Source of the DNA: Stereocaulon alpinum
Taxonomy: Eukaryota; Ascomycota; Lecanoromycetes; Lecanorales; Stereocaulaceae
Direction: 5' to 3'
NCBI GenBank assembly: GCA_018257865.1
Contig: JAEUBA010000031.1
Coordinates: 248,001-312,000, forward strand
DNA length: 64,000 bases
The notes beneath the pieces are model-generated. The model was not told where the DNA came from, did no database searches, and worked only from the letters and a program-made list of their open reading frames with translations. Within the stretch, counting starts at the first letter, position 1. Each line of letters begins with the position of its first letter. Shown in pieces: positions 44,069 to 55,288 of this stretch. A program made the position numbers and the translations under genes.

Positions 44069-45159
44069 TAGCTCCGTCACCAAGGGCTTAGGTGCAAGAT
44101 GTAGGTGTTGGTATTGGTGTTTGGAGTATAGGAGTAGCGGAGCGTCAGGGCTGGGGGTAATGAGATAGTTATGGGTAATGGATAATGAACAAAGAGCAAC
44201 GTGATCAAGTTACATAGTCTTTCAAACAATGTACAACGCCTATACATCGCTTCAAGAACGTCGCATACTCAACAGAAATCACCAAACTCTCTTCGCGCTA
44301 ACCTAATCCAGCTCCCCAACTTCTAGCGTTGAGCATCGTGCCGGTTTTCTGCTCCTCCGGGCACTTTCCTCGCGCCCTCCTTTCCTCCCTTGGAGCTGCA
44401 GAATTGCACATCTCCACTCCAAAGCTGCAAACCCCAGCGAATTTCGTGCTCTGAGAAGCTGGATATTTGGACATTCCCGCTGCACTAACCTGGAAACACC
44501 TGTGGCTAGAGAGATCTCAGGCACCGAAACCCAAGTAGAAAGGAACTCAGGCGAATACTGCGTGATTCAAGCTATTGGTTCTTTCCCCTGAGGTCACCTA
44601 AGCGAGTGATTCCCCCAGGACCTATTCCCAGCCTGAGAGATTCTACTTTGATAAAGCCTGTAAAAGTTTCCTCTGACAGCAGGCTCTTGATAGCATCGAA
44701 GTTCAACCGCGCTAACCGATCAGGGTTTCCTGATTTTTGCCGTTGGGCATCGTGCCGGTTTTCTGGTGGTCCGGTCCGTTTCTTGGCTTGTTGGGTCTTG
44801 CTGTTAGAGCTGGATTTGTGTGGTTTCTTGCCGAAAGCTTGAGGTTTGGAAGGATTAGTCTGATTTTAGAGGTAGATGTTGGGCCGGTTGCTGCTTTACT
44901 TTGTTGTTTGATGGTGAGGGGTATGGATGTGGGTTGGTGATGTTGCGATCGGGAGACTTGGAGCTGAGAGTTGGTTTTTCTGCTTCGTGTTCGAGTATCA
45001 TGTACTGGATTGTGCAATGCTGGATGGTGGAGTGCCGGAACGTGGGCTGCTTGTTGCAAAGGAGACATCAAAATATGCGGGGCTGGTTTCTTTGCCCTTC
45101 CATCGTTGTGATTCAGTATATGAAGCATCTTCTTGGTATAGCCGCGTTCAGGCTCAAGG
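44069..45159. other. intergenic with a ~55-bp direct duplication
   Basis: The stretch GCGCTAACC...GTTGAGCATCGTGCCGGTTTTCTG at about 44296-44360 recurs at 44709-44775 (GCGCTAACC...GTTGGGCATCGTGCCGGTTTTCTG). On the minus strand both read QKTGTM before a stop. No complete gene could be built from either. Confidence 0.5.
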
Positions 45160-47258
45160 TCATACTAGAGTGATAGTTCCATGTTTGAATTCAGAGGCTA
45201 CTGCCGTTCGGTTATCGTGTTTGTTCCGGAGTGTCCATAGTCCAATCCGTTGGTATTCGTCCGTCTTTTCGTTGATAGGCACTAGAATGAGGCCTTCGCT
45301 GTGGTAGAAAGCCGCCGTGTAGTTGGGGTGCTCATTCCTCCACTGAACAAGGAGCAGACAGACAACGTCGAGCAAGCGCCCTGGGTGGGGAATCTCAAGG
45401 AAGGCACCCGCAAGTCCGAACTTTTCAATAAGTGGCAGGGTGTGGCTTTTACTATCCCTCAAAGTATCAGATAGTTGAGTGTGAAGTACAAGCCCTGAGA
45501 TCTCGAGTGCACCTTTCGGCTCACAAGGACGGAACTTCGAGAAATAAGTAGTATCATGATTGCTCTGTAAGACAAAGCTCACTCCACCCGGTGAAAGTGT
45601 GGTTGTCCCGCCGCTCGTGCCAGCCCATGACCAAGACGGATTGCAAGAGACTCGTTCACATACTTTGCCATGATCTTTCCACCAAAGAAGATCGAATAGT
45701 AGGAGTTCTAGCCACGCTCCAGCATAGAAGGTTAGTCCTGTGAGCGTTTCAATGTACTGGGTGATTCCTGACAAGGCTACGAGACCATCCGTAGGGTAGG
45801 TGAGAAAGGTTCGCCAATACCTCTGAAGGATCACATTCCAGTTTGAAAAGAAAGTCTTTAGGTAAGGTAGATCAAGCATGATGTCCTTCAGTGGATTCCT
45901 CATTGACGGTAACTCGCCGAACGATTTCAATGTCATTTGCTGATCCCTAGAGTTTCCCAATACTCCGCCCACTGGATAAATAGATTCTCCGATTTTTGGC
46001 CAAATCTCGCTGGCTTGACCTGTGTGACATTCCCAGTGAAGCTCATCTGATCCATAGAACAATGTCCTTGTGGACAAAAAGCGCTCCTGAAGAGCCCAAC
46101 CACGTGTAAATAGTGGTTTTCGACGGCGTAAATCCCACGAACCGGCCCAGTCGGCCCTTGTGCCAAATGTGGGCTCTTGGGAAGGGGCAAAAAAGGTCTC
46201 ATCAGGAGTCTCTACCACCTTACATGGCCACTGTGATAATGTATCCCTTTGGACGAACAACCCAGCATTACTATCCTTTCCCCACACGGCACCAATGGTG
46301 ACAACCGAACCACTATACACATCGCTCATCTTCGTCGACTCTCGCTCCCAGTCTTCTTTAGAGTCTTGCAAGATGCAAAGTGCGTCTACCCATAAGTATT
46401 GGAACCCAAGTTTCCGAGTTATCACCACAGCATCGCGATAGGTGCGTGGCAGTAGGTCCATCTCTATGCCAGCTAACAAGTCCCGATACGTTTCTTTAGT
46501 CAATTTGAGAGTATCTACCTTGCCCCAACAGTAGCTCAAAGCTGTGTAACGGGCCTCAGCACCGAAATCGGATTCGCGAAGCCTAAGCAATGTAGACTCG
46601 TCGCTTGGACCAACGTCAATCAGGCGAGTTGGAAATTGCGAACGTGCATGGGATCGACAACCTGAGTGTGTGTTGAGGCAAGTACTTATCCAATGCGAGG
46701 CACGGAGCAAAGCCGCCGTGCGGAAACTCCAGAAACTCCAGAAACTCCGTTAAACGAGTCTAGATATTCGACTGGCGTGAATGTCAGCTGGAATGATCCT
46801 ATTCCCTGTTCAAGCAGTGATGAGAGTATTAAAATGTACGTACTGTTCGACCGTCGAAGCTTGAGAGATCCTAACCAATTCTGGCCATCTTCAATTACCA
46901 AGGACACGTGATCCTCGACCTCGCCGTGTATGCGAAGTTGTCGGAAAAGAAGTGATACTTTGTAGTTTTGTCTTTGCATAGTCCCCTTCTTGTCCCCAAT
47001 GCTTTTCCACATCTTTGCACATAGATGACATCCATTCTTGATAGACTCTCTAAGAGCAGCGACTTTCCCATAGTGCTGAAATTGTATCTCCCAGGGTTCG
47101 GACCCCTGTTCACGAAGGCGGGCAACGGAAGACGGCAAGGTGCGACCGATGCACTTGCATTCTTCGCACAGCCTATGCAACTCGACTGTAGCATTGACGT
47201 CGGTAGTAGGGTCTAGTGGAGTTGGCCTACTTTTATCTATAAGCAAATCATCATCCAT
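45160..47258 (-). CDS. HET-domain (heterokaryon incompatibility) protein
   Basis: HET proteins trigger cell death when incompatible fungal strains fuse. The HET core is clear in the second exon: FPTRLIDVG, YTALSYCWG, LLPRTYRDAVVITRKLG, YLWVDALCILQDSKEDWERE and MSDVYSGSVVTIGAVWG, then RGWALQERFLSTR and ELHWEC downstream. The N-terminal exon (from 47258, MDDDLLIDKSRP) has a Cys-rich part (CEECKCIG, CHLCAKMW) typical of many HET proteins. A splice or frame change is required between about 46830 and 46720; the donor is probably GTACGT near 46843, but I could not fix the acceptor. A triple 9-bp repeat (TTTCTGGAG on the minus strand) lies in this stretch. Length is about 650-700 aa. Confidence 0.85.
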
Positions 47259-47711
47259 CTTGAGGTAACAGCGATTATAGTATCAACAAGCTGATCGTAC
47301 TAGAGGACGTTGACCGGGCGTGAAGGTTGATGCCTGGACTAACAATTCCGCTAGCGCAGCCCTAGAAGATTCCACCCACTGAGACGTCACCCGCTCTGGC
47401 CGCCCAAGAACAGAAAAGGAGCGGCTATAGGGGCCAAAAGACAATTCAGAGGGTTTGACAAACTCAGAGGGTGAATTCTTCTACAAGCGAACAGCTACTA
47501 GGCAAGGCTCAAAGCTTTTGATTTGCCTCTGCGGCAGCAAACAAAGTGACTTTTTGGTCAGTCATATGTCTGTGCGAGCCCCTGGAGTAGCACTGTAACA
47601 GCCCTGTAGCGACAGGATTTGCCGAGTCCTAGTGTTCATGCTCTGACAGTATTCCACCATTGGATTAGTGCAAGACGTTCGATCCGTCGATCATGCCTGC
47701 GTATCTATAGC
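47259..47711. other. intergenic, nothing recognised
   Basis: Promoter side of the HET gene and 3' flank side of the HExxH gene region. No ORF or RNA gene seen. Confidence 0.45.
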
Positions 47712-49217
47712 CTACACATCAAACTCAACACAGCCAGAAGATAGAGAAGGTTGAGGCATGTTCGGATCATGCCCATACCCTGTACTACTGCCCTCAGCCT
47801 GCCACTGCGACCAAGCTACACCCTTTTTACCAGCATCACGACCTCTCACCAAATCCGAGTCAGCAGTCTTAGGATCGTATCTCTTTACCCCCAACTTCAG
47901 CGGAATTTTTAGGGCATCTACCCCACGATGTTTGACCTCAATATTCCAGAATTCCTCCGTCTGCACCTTCTGCACCCATTCCGTTTGCAAAGCATAAGAA
48001 GTGCGGCTCTCATGTAATGGGCCAAGCAATGGCCGACGTGGTCCACTAGGATTAAGATTCCTCTCTGTCTCGAAGTTGTCTGGCCACGGTGCAATACATA
48101 CGAGGCCATAACTGCAGTCGCGGAGATTGAGCGCCGTTGTAGGTAGACAGCCGAAAGTCCATACTTCCCATGCTCGGCCTAGTTCGCTGACGATTTGATC
48201 GTTGCAGTAGGGTTCCATGGGGCTCATGTTGAGGGCGCGAAAGACAGCGTGGGCGACTTCGTGGACAAGGGTTTTCGCAACTGTGAATTGGAACCTGAGG
48301 AGTTGAGAATCTGTCATGCTTCTCTTTCCAGTTACATGCAAATCTAGTACTTCCCGGTACCTGTTATCGACGTTGATAAAGGAGTTTGTGCCAGGATATG
48401 TGTGTTTAGTGAGCGGTCGGCCATTGTCCCTCGAGCAATAAGCGTGGCATACCAAGCTTGGATCGGTGTAGAAGCTAATCTTGAGACCTCCTAATGCGCC
48501 GTAATGCTGTAGATAGATTCGTGTTCTCTCCATCTGCTCGGTGTTGAGCGGTGCTTCAATTGAGAATTGCTCTAGATGATAGCCGTCTATAGGTGCATAA
48601 TCTAGCATCAACCGTCTATCAAATATTAATGCATGCCAGAAAGGCAATATGGCTTCGTCATCAAGAAATCGAGATGCTAGCCGCAGAATCTGCTGTACAT
48701 GCGGCCAGATGTTGTGCCATGTATTCTCAAAGTTCTGCCGTCCAAAAACAGGGTGGATCTTGTTCTTCAGTAGAGAGCAGTTGGCAACCGGCAATTCAAG
48801 GGCGCCCATCTGCTGGAGTTCATTCCTGTCAAAGTACAAATTGACAGCTGGACGCTGGAGTGGCGGCTTCGGTTTTACAGGTGTAGTAGGTTTGACACGT
48901 TGAGTATGGGGGTTGACCTTGAGATTACTGGTCACAGCGGGCCCGTATTGACTGCTAGAAACCACCGGCGGCCTGGAGCTACCTTGTCGATCGTGGTGAT
49001 GGTCGTATGATGGTGGCAGTAGTGGACTCCACTTGGCAGCCGAAACTTCTCTGTGGGGCGGAGGTGGTGGGCGTGGTGGTCGCGGCGGGCCCCTATTGAT
49101 GACCAAGGCTTCCCTACTTGTTGCAGGCAAGCGCAGCATACCCGTTGACGAGCGTTTTCTTCCATCGATGCTACAGGAAGGATTAATGTCCGAGGTGTTG
49201 AAGTTGGGGGCGGCCAT
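47712..49217 (-). CDS. HExxH-containing protein (putative zinc metallopeptidase-like), 501 aa
   Basis: Single-exon ORF of 501 aa. The first 130 residues are Pro-rich and disordered (RPPRPPPPPH). A structured part follows. It contains TLVHEVAHAVFRA (about residues 325-337), a canonical HExxH zinc-binding helix, and 20-odd residues later QIVSELGRAWEVWTFG, whose Glu could be the third ligand. That spacing fits gluzincin-like peptidases, but I do not recognise a specific family. No signal peptide is present, so it is probably intracellular. Whether it is an active protease is unknown. Confidence 0.7.
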   Translation of the reverse strand: MAAPNFNTSDINPSCSIDGRKRSSTGMLRLPATSREALVINRGPPRPPRPPPPPHREVSAAKWSPLLPPSYDHHHDRQGSSRPPVVSSSQYGPAVTSNLKVNPHTQRVKPTTPVKPKPPLQRPAVNLYFDRNELQQMGALELPVANCSLLKNKIHPVFGRQNFENTWHNIWPHVQQILRLASRFLDDEAILPFWHALIFDRRLMLDYAPIDGYHLEQFSIEAPLNTEQMERTRIYLQHYGALGGLKISFYTDPSLVCHAYCSRDNGRPLTKHTYPGTNSFINVDNRYREVLDLHVTGKRSMTDSQLLRFQFTVAKTLVHEVAHAVFRALNMSPMEPYCNDQIVSELGRAWEVWTFGCLPTTALNLRDCSYGLVCIAPWPDNFETERNLNPSGPRRPLLGPLHESRTSYALQTEWVQKVQTEEFWNIEVKHRGVDALKIPLKLGVKRYDPKTADSDLVRGRDAGKKGVAWSQWQAEGSSTGYGHDPNMPQPSLSSGCVEFDV

Positions 49218-49615
49218 GGTTCTGCATTAATCGACAACGATCAGGTTCGCTAGGGAGGTTATACCGATAGAAGATATAGATGTGTTGCTCCATCGTGTTT
49301 GAGATGAAGTGTTAGTTGATCGTGTTCAAACGGATGGTAACTTGGTTCATCTCGGTGTGTTGGCCTCGAACGTCTGAGCCAATACCGACGGTGACACAAA
49401 GTGACGTTCAGCAACCTAGTAACACTCACCACATCAAAGGATCTTATGGGTCATGCGCTGTAGCTTGTCCATGTATGTTGGCAGCCTCATACCAAATGAA
49501 TATTGATGGCATCTTTGGTAACAAGCGCGGACCTGAGTAGCAGATACGATGAGTACGTTTGCCATACGTGTCCCTGTTCCAATAGCGATAGACTCAACAG
49601 GGTAGAAAATCTCTT
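49218..49615. other. intergenic, nothing recognised
   Basis: Spacer between two minus-strand genes: promoter of the HExxH gene and 3' flank of the MFS gene. Confidence 0.45.
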
Positions 49616-51384
49616 TCAGGGGTCAAGAGCTGGATCTTTCAAGCCCGGAGACATCTCGTCCTCCGCCAGATCATCCATATGTTGCTTTGCCCACTATCAA
49701 GGCTCGGAGTCAGTATTTCCACATCAATATAGTAGCATGTCCTGTCACTTGAACGCAGGCCCGGTGGAGAGGTAGAGAGGCAGATGAGTTGCTTACAGGG
49801 CTTCTCAATCGCAATTCTCTGCCATATCTTTCTAGAATGAATGGGATCGGTACTAAAAGAATGGCAAGAAACGCAAGGATACTACCAGCCCATTGGTAGC
49901 CCTCTTTCACAAACATTTGTTCAGCAAACAATGGAAAACCACCACCTGCAATATTGCGAACGAGGCCCAGACCTGCAAGAGCGGAAGCACTGTAAACCTT
50001 ATGTAAATATTAGCAACTCTAGCATTGAATGTACGCGGAAAGTAGGATTTACTTTGTATGTGTCTTCAGTGTATGTGTAGGTCATGAGTATAAGAGTATA
50101 GAAAGTCCAACCGAAAAAGGCAGACGCTATCACGGGGACGATAAAATGTACGCTCTTGTATGTCGTCCAAGAGAACCAGAAGAGCGAGATAGGGAACACT
50201 TCACGGAGGAGCTCTGGGTTAGCCATCCTCAAATCCGTAGACGGGATACACTTACCGACAGCCGCCACTTTTCCAAGCTGTACACGTGCTTCTGGTATAT
50301 TTCTCCCTCCCGCTGCCGCAATTCTGCGTTGATAGTAACGTTCTTGCCATAGATTGGTGATAGGCCCACAGCTGAGTCCAGCGACGATACCAAGGAAGCA
50401 AAGGCCAACGCCGACAGTACTGAACCCGTGACCACTCTTTCCGAATACCAACGCAAAAGCACCATTGAATAGGAAGCTAAGTCCATATAAATATCCATTG
50501 TACAAGGCTCCGAAAACAATGATCGCTTCTGTGAATAAAAAGCGGAATGGCCTTGTTAGCGCAGTTTGGAACAGCTCGCGAGGACCTCTCTGTTTCATTG
50601 AGTCCGGTACTTCAATCGCGTCAATTCCCCTCTCCTTTCTCTCACGAGCAGCACGACGGAGAAGCAGGATACTGTGCCTCGTCTCCTTCAAAGTCGCGGT
50701 CATGATGAGCCAGGCTCCGCCACATATGCCTAAAAGAGCCCAGAATACATATCGCCAGTCTCGATGTTGGGCAACAAAGGAGAATAGAAAGTATCCCAAG
50801 GGACTTCCAACGGTAGCTGCCCAGAGGAACAGACTCATAGGGATTCCAGTCGCGTGAGGCTCAAAGAGATCTGCAATAGTCCCTCCGAAATTGGCTATTG
50901 TCACAGCACAAAACCAGCCCGATATGAACCGCAGGACCAGGAAGCCGCCAAGGGTCTTCACCAGAGCCGTACCCAGAATGAAAAAGAGGTAGATGCCGTA
51001 GGAGGCAATATATATGGGAGATCTTCCATAGTACTCTGATAGCGGAGCCAAAGTCATCGGACCCAACGCGAAGCCCCACACTGTCATGCTCAGGCCCAAG
51101 GTGGCCACTTCAGAGGAGACTTTAAAGTCTTTTGCGAATTTTGTGGCTGCGGGTGAGAAGCCAGAGGCTGCGAAGCTGACAGTGAGGTCGATAAAGGCAA
51201 TGACAATCACAATAGACCATTTCCGCCATAGAGGCCAGTTGCGTGGATTCTCTGGATCTCCTGGAGGGAATGTGACGAGTTCGACGCTTGTACCATCCTC
51301 TCGTCTAATAGTCTGTCTTGGAGCCTCGCCTGGAGCGGCCGTGTTACCTTCTGCTATGCTCTCGGGAGAGGTCTGATAAGCCAT
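49616..51384 (-). CDS. MFS transporter, DHA1-like (polyamine/drug type)
   Basis: A 12-span proton-coupled exporter of the plasma membrane. Exons 51384-50053, 49997-49797 and 49693-49616 (introns of 55 nt, GTAAAT...ATAAG, and 103 nt, GTAAGC...ATAG) give 536 aa. Landmarks: DPENPRNWPLWRKW just before the first span, motif A-like LAPLSEYYGRSPIY, RFISGWFCA, and VRNIAGGGFPLFAEQMF in the last exon, which also carries the acidic tail ending GLKDPALDP. A possible further 42-nt intron near 50210-50251 (GTAAGT...CTAACCCAG) would remove 14 residues and give the usual AVELLREVFPIS loop; both versions stay in frame. Substrate cannot be told from sequence. Confidence 0.93.
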
Positions 51385-51772
51385 GACGATGATGGAGAAA
51401 AGGGAGAGAGAGGGAGATAGAAATGGTCGAGAGGAGAATAGAGATGTACTGTTCTTCTGACTTCGCTGAGTGTAGATCTTGTCTATATTCTCTTATCGCT
51501 CTTGTTCGGCCAAATACGTCACCGTACAGTAAACACCGCATTGTCAACAGAAGCGCCTACATAGGACTTCCCACATGCAGAAAGCAGAAGGAGCATTGAG
51601 TTACCTCTTAGATAGTGCAAGCTTGAACTAGAGAAGTTTGAACTTCGTCGAGCGTTGGCAATAATAATGGTAATCTAAGTCACATTATTGGAACAAAGTA
51701 GCCATAGGGCTGAGGCTTGGCGATATCAGACCCCAAGGTAACCGACCTTCTCTTTCTGTCCTACCTCGAGCA
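51385..51772. promoter_or_regulatory. divergent promoter of MFS gene and methyltransferase-like gene
   Basis: The 388 bp between the two start codons must hold both promoters. A purine-rich stretch (plus strand) at 51391-51424 is the pyrimidine-rich leader of the MFS mRNA. No specific binding site can be named. Confidence 0.4.
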
Positions 51773-52917
51773 ATGGCGTCTCAGCAAAACTGCGCACATA
51801 CAGAGGGCTCTTCTCAATTCGATCCAGATGTTCTCTTTACTGCGTGGGGAAACGGCCAGAAGACTCTGCCAGAGAACAACGATCTGAGGTCATCCGTTAT
51901 CACCACATTTGGTCTGCCCCCATCAGACGACTACGTCTACCATGCCACGGCAAGTGTAACGCTAGCGCAAGTGCAAGGGGCAATTAACCATGGAGCTGGA
52001 TCGGGACTTCACTCGTGGTACCTAAGTGAGGAGGGGAAGCCGGTAAGTCAACATCTACTGGATATTCAATTGCCTCAATGGCTTGACGATCTGATCCTTA
52101 GGGCTCCCTTCTTCCACCTTAGCTGCCACCACCGCCTCAAACCGATATCTCAGCCTATACCTCTATATTTGCCCCAAATACAGCTACCTCCAAGGTCTTG
52201 ATTAGTTTTGCGGCCAATGCGAAGAAAGGTTCGATCCGAGCAAAGGTTGCAGCACATCTGCAAGCCCAGCGTACATTGCCTTCGGACGTGGTGATAGCGA
52301 AGTCAAAGAAGCATATCAACCCATACTATGATTTCTGGTGCTGGTCGTGCCAGAATCTCGAGTGGGGTGGTCCTGAAGAAGCTACAGCCAACGTCAAAAC
52401 AAGCCATCACATTCTCCCAATATTCATGCATCATTTCGGTTGCGTGGTCCCCAGCTACGAGGGTCTACAAATCATCACACAAAAGGTTAGGGAGAAGTCC
52501 GTTGTAGAGATTGGCAGCGGCAATGGATACTGGTCGTACATGCTCCGCCGACTAGGTGTCTCAGTACATGCAGTCGATAACCTACAAAGCGAATACCGAA
52601 CCTTGTGGATTAGTGATACCATCATAAGTGACGGCGAGAGATTTCTCAAAGGTGACAACGGCTGCAAAGGCGCTGTGCTGCTTCTTGTCTACCCAATCGT
52701 CGGCTCCGGCTTCACATCCAAAATCCTCGAGGCTTACAAAGGCGATATCATTTGCGTTGCTGGGACACAGAATATGAACGGTTATACAGCTTTTAAGGAT
52801 CGCACAATTGTTGAATACATGTCGACAGAGAGGAAGGACTTTCAAAAGACCATACAAATTCCACTACCCTCCTTTGCGGGCAAGGACGAAGCGCTCTTTG
52901 TCTTCGAGCGAATGTAA
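51773..52917 (+). CDS. SAM-dependent methyltransferase-like protein, 354 aa
   Basis: Exons 51773-52042 and 52123-52917, with an 80-nt intron (GTAAGT...CTTAG), give 354 aa. The C-terminal half contains VVEIGSGNGYWSYMLRRLG, a motif I (SAM-binding loop), and HAVDN, the acidic end of the second strand. LLLVYPIVGSGF may correspond to motif II/III. The N-terminal half is not recognised. Substrate unknown. It is divergent from the MFS transporter, 388 bp away, which could mean shared regulation. Confidence 0.72.
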
Positions 52918-53219
52918 AAGGAAAATTCCTGGTTAAAAGCCGCTCAATCTTACACCAACATTGCGAGCATAATATGAGACATGAATGACCTAACGAGGAA
53001 CCACTCTCCTCAGAAACACAGCCGTGACCAGGGTGTACTTAAGTAATCAACGATGGCGCAAGCACAGCGCTAGGGCTCGGACAGTACATTTGATATTAGA
53101 GTCTGCAAACACAGATTTCTCAATTGATAGAAGCATGATAAGCAACATAATAGCAAGTATCGAAGCTGATAAAACGTCAAGGACCTCCCTGCACTTGCGA
53201 CATTGTGTTTGACCCGAAT
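52918..53219. other. intergenic
   Basis: 3' flank of two convergent genes (the methyltransferase-like gene and the small ORF); nothing recognised. Confidence 0.4.
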
Positions 53220-53441
53220 TCAGAAGTGAGACTTGAGGACAAGTTGAATGACGTTCCCCTGGGCAAATGTATCATGCACATCGCTTCGCCCTGAGGGTGT
53301 CAGAGGGCATCTGGGTAATTCGGTGAGTAGATGAAGATCGAAGTATAGGCAGTCTACATGCAATGCCTCTTGCACAGGCGCAGCTTGAAATGCGAGGGCT
53401 AACACCATTATGAGGATGATAAGGAGCTGGGATAACGGCAT
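53220..53441 (-). CDS. possible small secreted protein, 73 aa
   Basis: The ORF begins MPLSQLLIILIMVLALAFQA, a good signal-peptide shape (short polar start, long hydrophobic core, small residues near a cut site after QAA). The predicted mature part is about 50 residues with two Cys and no repeats. Size and layout fit fungal small secreted proteins, but a chance hydrophobic ORF is equally possible. No intron was found. Confidence 0.35.
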   Translation of the reverse strand: MPLSQLLIILIMVLALAFQAAPVQEALHVDCLYFDLHLLTELPRCPLTPSGRSDVHDTFAQGNVIQLVLKSHF

Positions 53442-54073
53442 TGTGGATGTGATTGTAAGGGTAAATCTCCTACATGTTTGTTGGGAAGAGCAGTTGGCCT
53501 CGAATAATGAGCTGGAGGATAGGTGAATAGGGGATACGCAGCTGAGAGGACTATAGCTACCTTATATTTGTCACACAATCTACGTGCCCTTCTCGCCTAT
53601 CAGTATGGGTTTGTAGTGTGCATAGTAGGAAGATCTGGTGCAGCACAACAATTTCCGTGGCCAAATGCGATGTGAACTTAGCTGATCAGCATTGAGGATG
53701 CGGTGAGGGTGTGGCCGGCTGCCTATTAGAGCAACGAAGACGAGGCTTTGAATGGATAGACCACTCTGAATCTGTTTACCATCACGAAGCCAGCGGAGAA
53801 TGGGTATACTGGGAAGTAACGGCAACCCAATAAGTAGGACATCTTCTAGGGAAATCATTGAAACGGTTCATCCGCGTCACGCAGTATCTCCTTTCGTGGT
53901 CTGGGGCTGTCGAGGAATCTAGTCTCGTGGAACCTCTCCTTGGATAGAGTGCGAAACAACGCGCCAAGACTGTAAGGCTGAGCCTCGTCATTTATTCCAA
54001 CGATTCCGACACCGCTGCCCTTCACTCGCAGCTTAGGAAGCCCAACGGGACCACACTGTGCTTCGCAAGTCGA
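53442..54073. other. intergenic, nothing recognised
   Basis: Contains a minus-strand ORF (53580-53858) with a hydrophobic start but no other support. Otherwise nothing seen. Confidence 0.4.
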
Positions 54074-55288
54074 ATGGCTGCCTCTCGCCCTCCTCTGGAA
54101 GGCCTGCGTGTCGTTGAGCTAGCTGGCCTGGCTCCAGGTATGCAAATCTGTATACAATTACTAAAACTGTCCTAACAGCATGCGATTTCGGAAGCACCCT
54201 TCGCCTCCCTCCTCCTCGCCGACTATGGCGCCGCTGTCTTACGCATTGATCGAGCTCATCCAAATGCTCATAGCTCAGAGCTTCCACCTCCAACAACTGA
54301 CTCCCTGACTCGGCACAAGGCATCCATCGCCCTTGATTTGAAATCACCCAATGCTCTTGCTCTCCTTAAGACCGTCCTCGCCCATGCCGACGTCCTCATT
54401 GAGCCATTCAGACCTGGTGTCCTCGAGTCTCTCGGCCTCGTTCCTGATCATCTTCTAGCGGACAATCCACGCCTCATCATCGCCAGATTGACCGGCTTCC
54501 GCCGCGATGGGCCCTATTCTCACATGGCTGGCCACGACATCAACTACCTTGCGGTCTCTGGCATACTGAGCCAGTTAGGTCGAAGAGGCTCTCTGCCATA
54601 CGCACCAGCCAATATACTGGCCGATTTCGCTGGCGGTGGGCTCATGTGTGCGTTTGGTATCCTCGCCGCACTACTAAGTCGAGCGCAGACGGGTAAGGGA
54701 CAAATTGTTAAAGCAAACATGGTGGATGGAAGTGCGTATTTAGGCAGCTTCATGAGATATGCTACCAAGACGCCCATGTGGGATCAGCCAAGAGGCGAGA
54801 ATGTACTTGACGGGGGGTGTCCCTGGTACGATGTCTATGAATGTAAAGATGGTAGATACATGGCTGTTGGGGCTCTTGAACCGCAATTCTTCAGAGAGTT
54901 GGTCAAAGGATTACAGCTCGATATAGTCTTAAATTCGACACGCAATGACCGAAGTACGTGGGCAGCCATGAAAGAAACGTTCACTCACCGATTCAAACAG
55001 AGGACGAGACATGAATGGGAACAAGTGTTTGCTGGCAAAGACGCCTGCTGTACACCAGTACTCTCACAGACTGAACTCGAACAGCAAGATTACGAGCAGA
55101 GACCTGCTGTTGGACTGACATCATCTCCTGGTCATGAGATACCACAGCAGGAGGCATGGAGTAGTCAAGGTCTGTCGCCTGGACTTGGCGGCGAGGAGGT
55201 GCTGGAAAGCTGGACGGGCCTGAAGAGGAGTAGGGACTACAAGGTTGAAGGCGGTGGCTTGGTCAAAATTGAGCCTGCCAAGCTGTGA
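54074..55288 (+). CDS. alpha-methylacyl-CoA racemase (family III CoA-transferase fold), peroxisomal
   Basis: Interconverts (2R)- and (2S)-2-methylacyl-CoA so that branched chains can enter beta-oxidation. Exons 54074-54137 and 54195-55288, with a 57-nt intron (GTATGC...GGAAG, branch CCTAAC), give 385 aa. Splicing yields the family start VVELAGLAP-APFASLLLADYG. Catalytic residues of the family are visible: His135 in GHDINYLAVSG, Asp165 in ILADFAGGGLMCA and Glu250 in VGALEPQFF. The last three residues are AKL, a type 1 peroxisomal targeting signal, which fits the role. The acceptor at GGAAG was chosen because it restores the reading frame and the family sequence. Confidence 0.95.

Noticed and set aside
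44712..45128. 138-aa minus-strand ORF
   Set aside because: His/Pro/Asn-rich with no recognisable fold and no splice context; kept only as part of the duplication finding.
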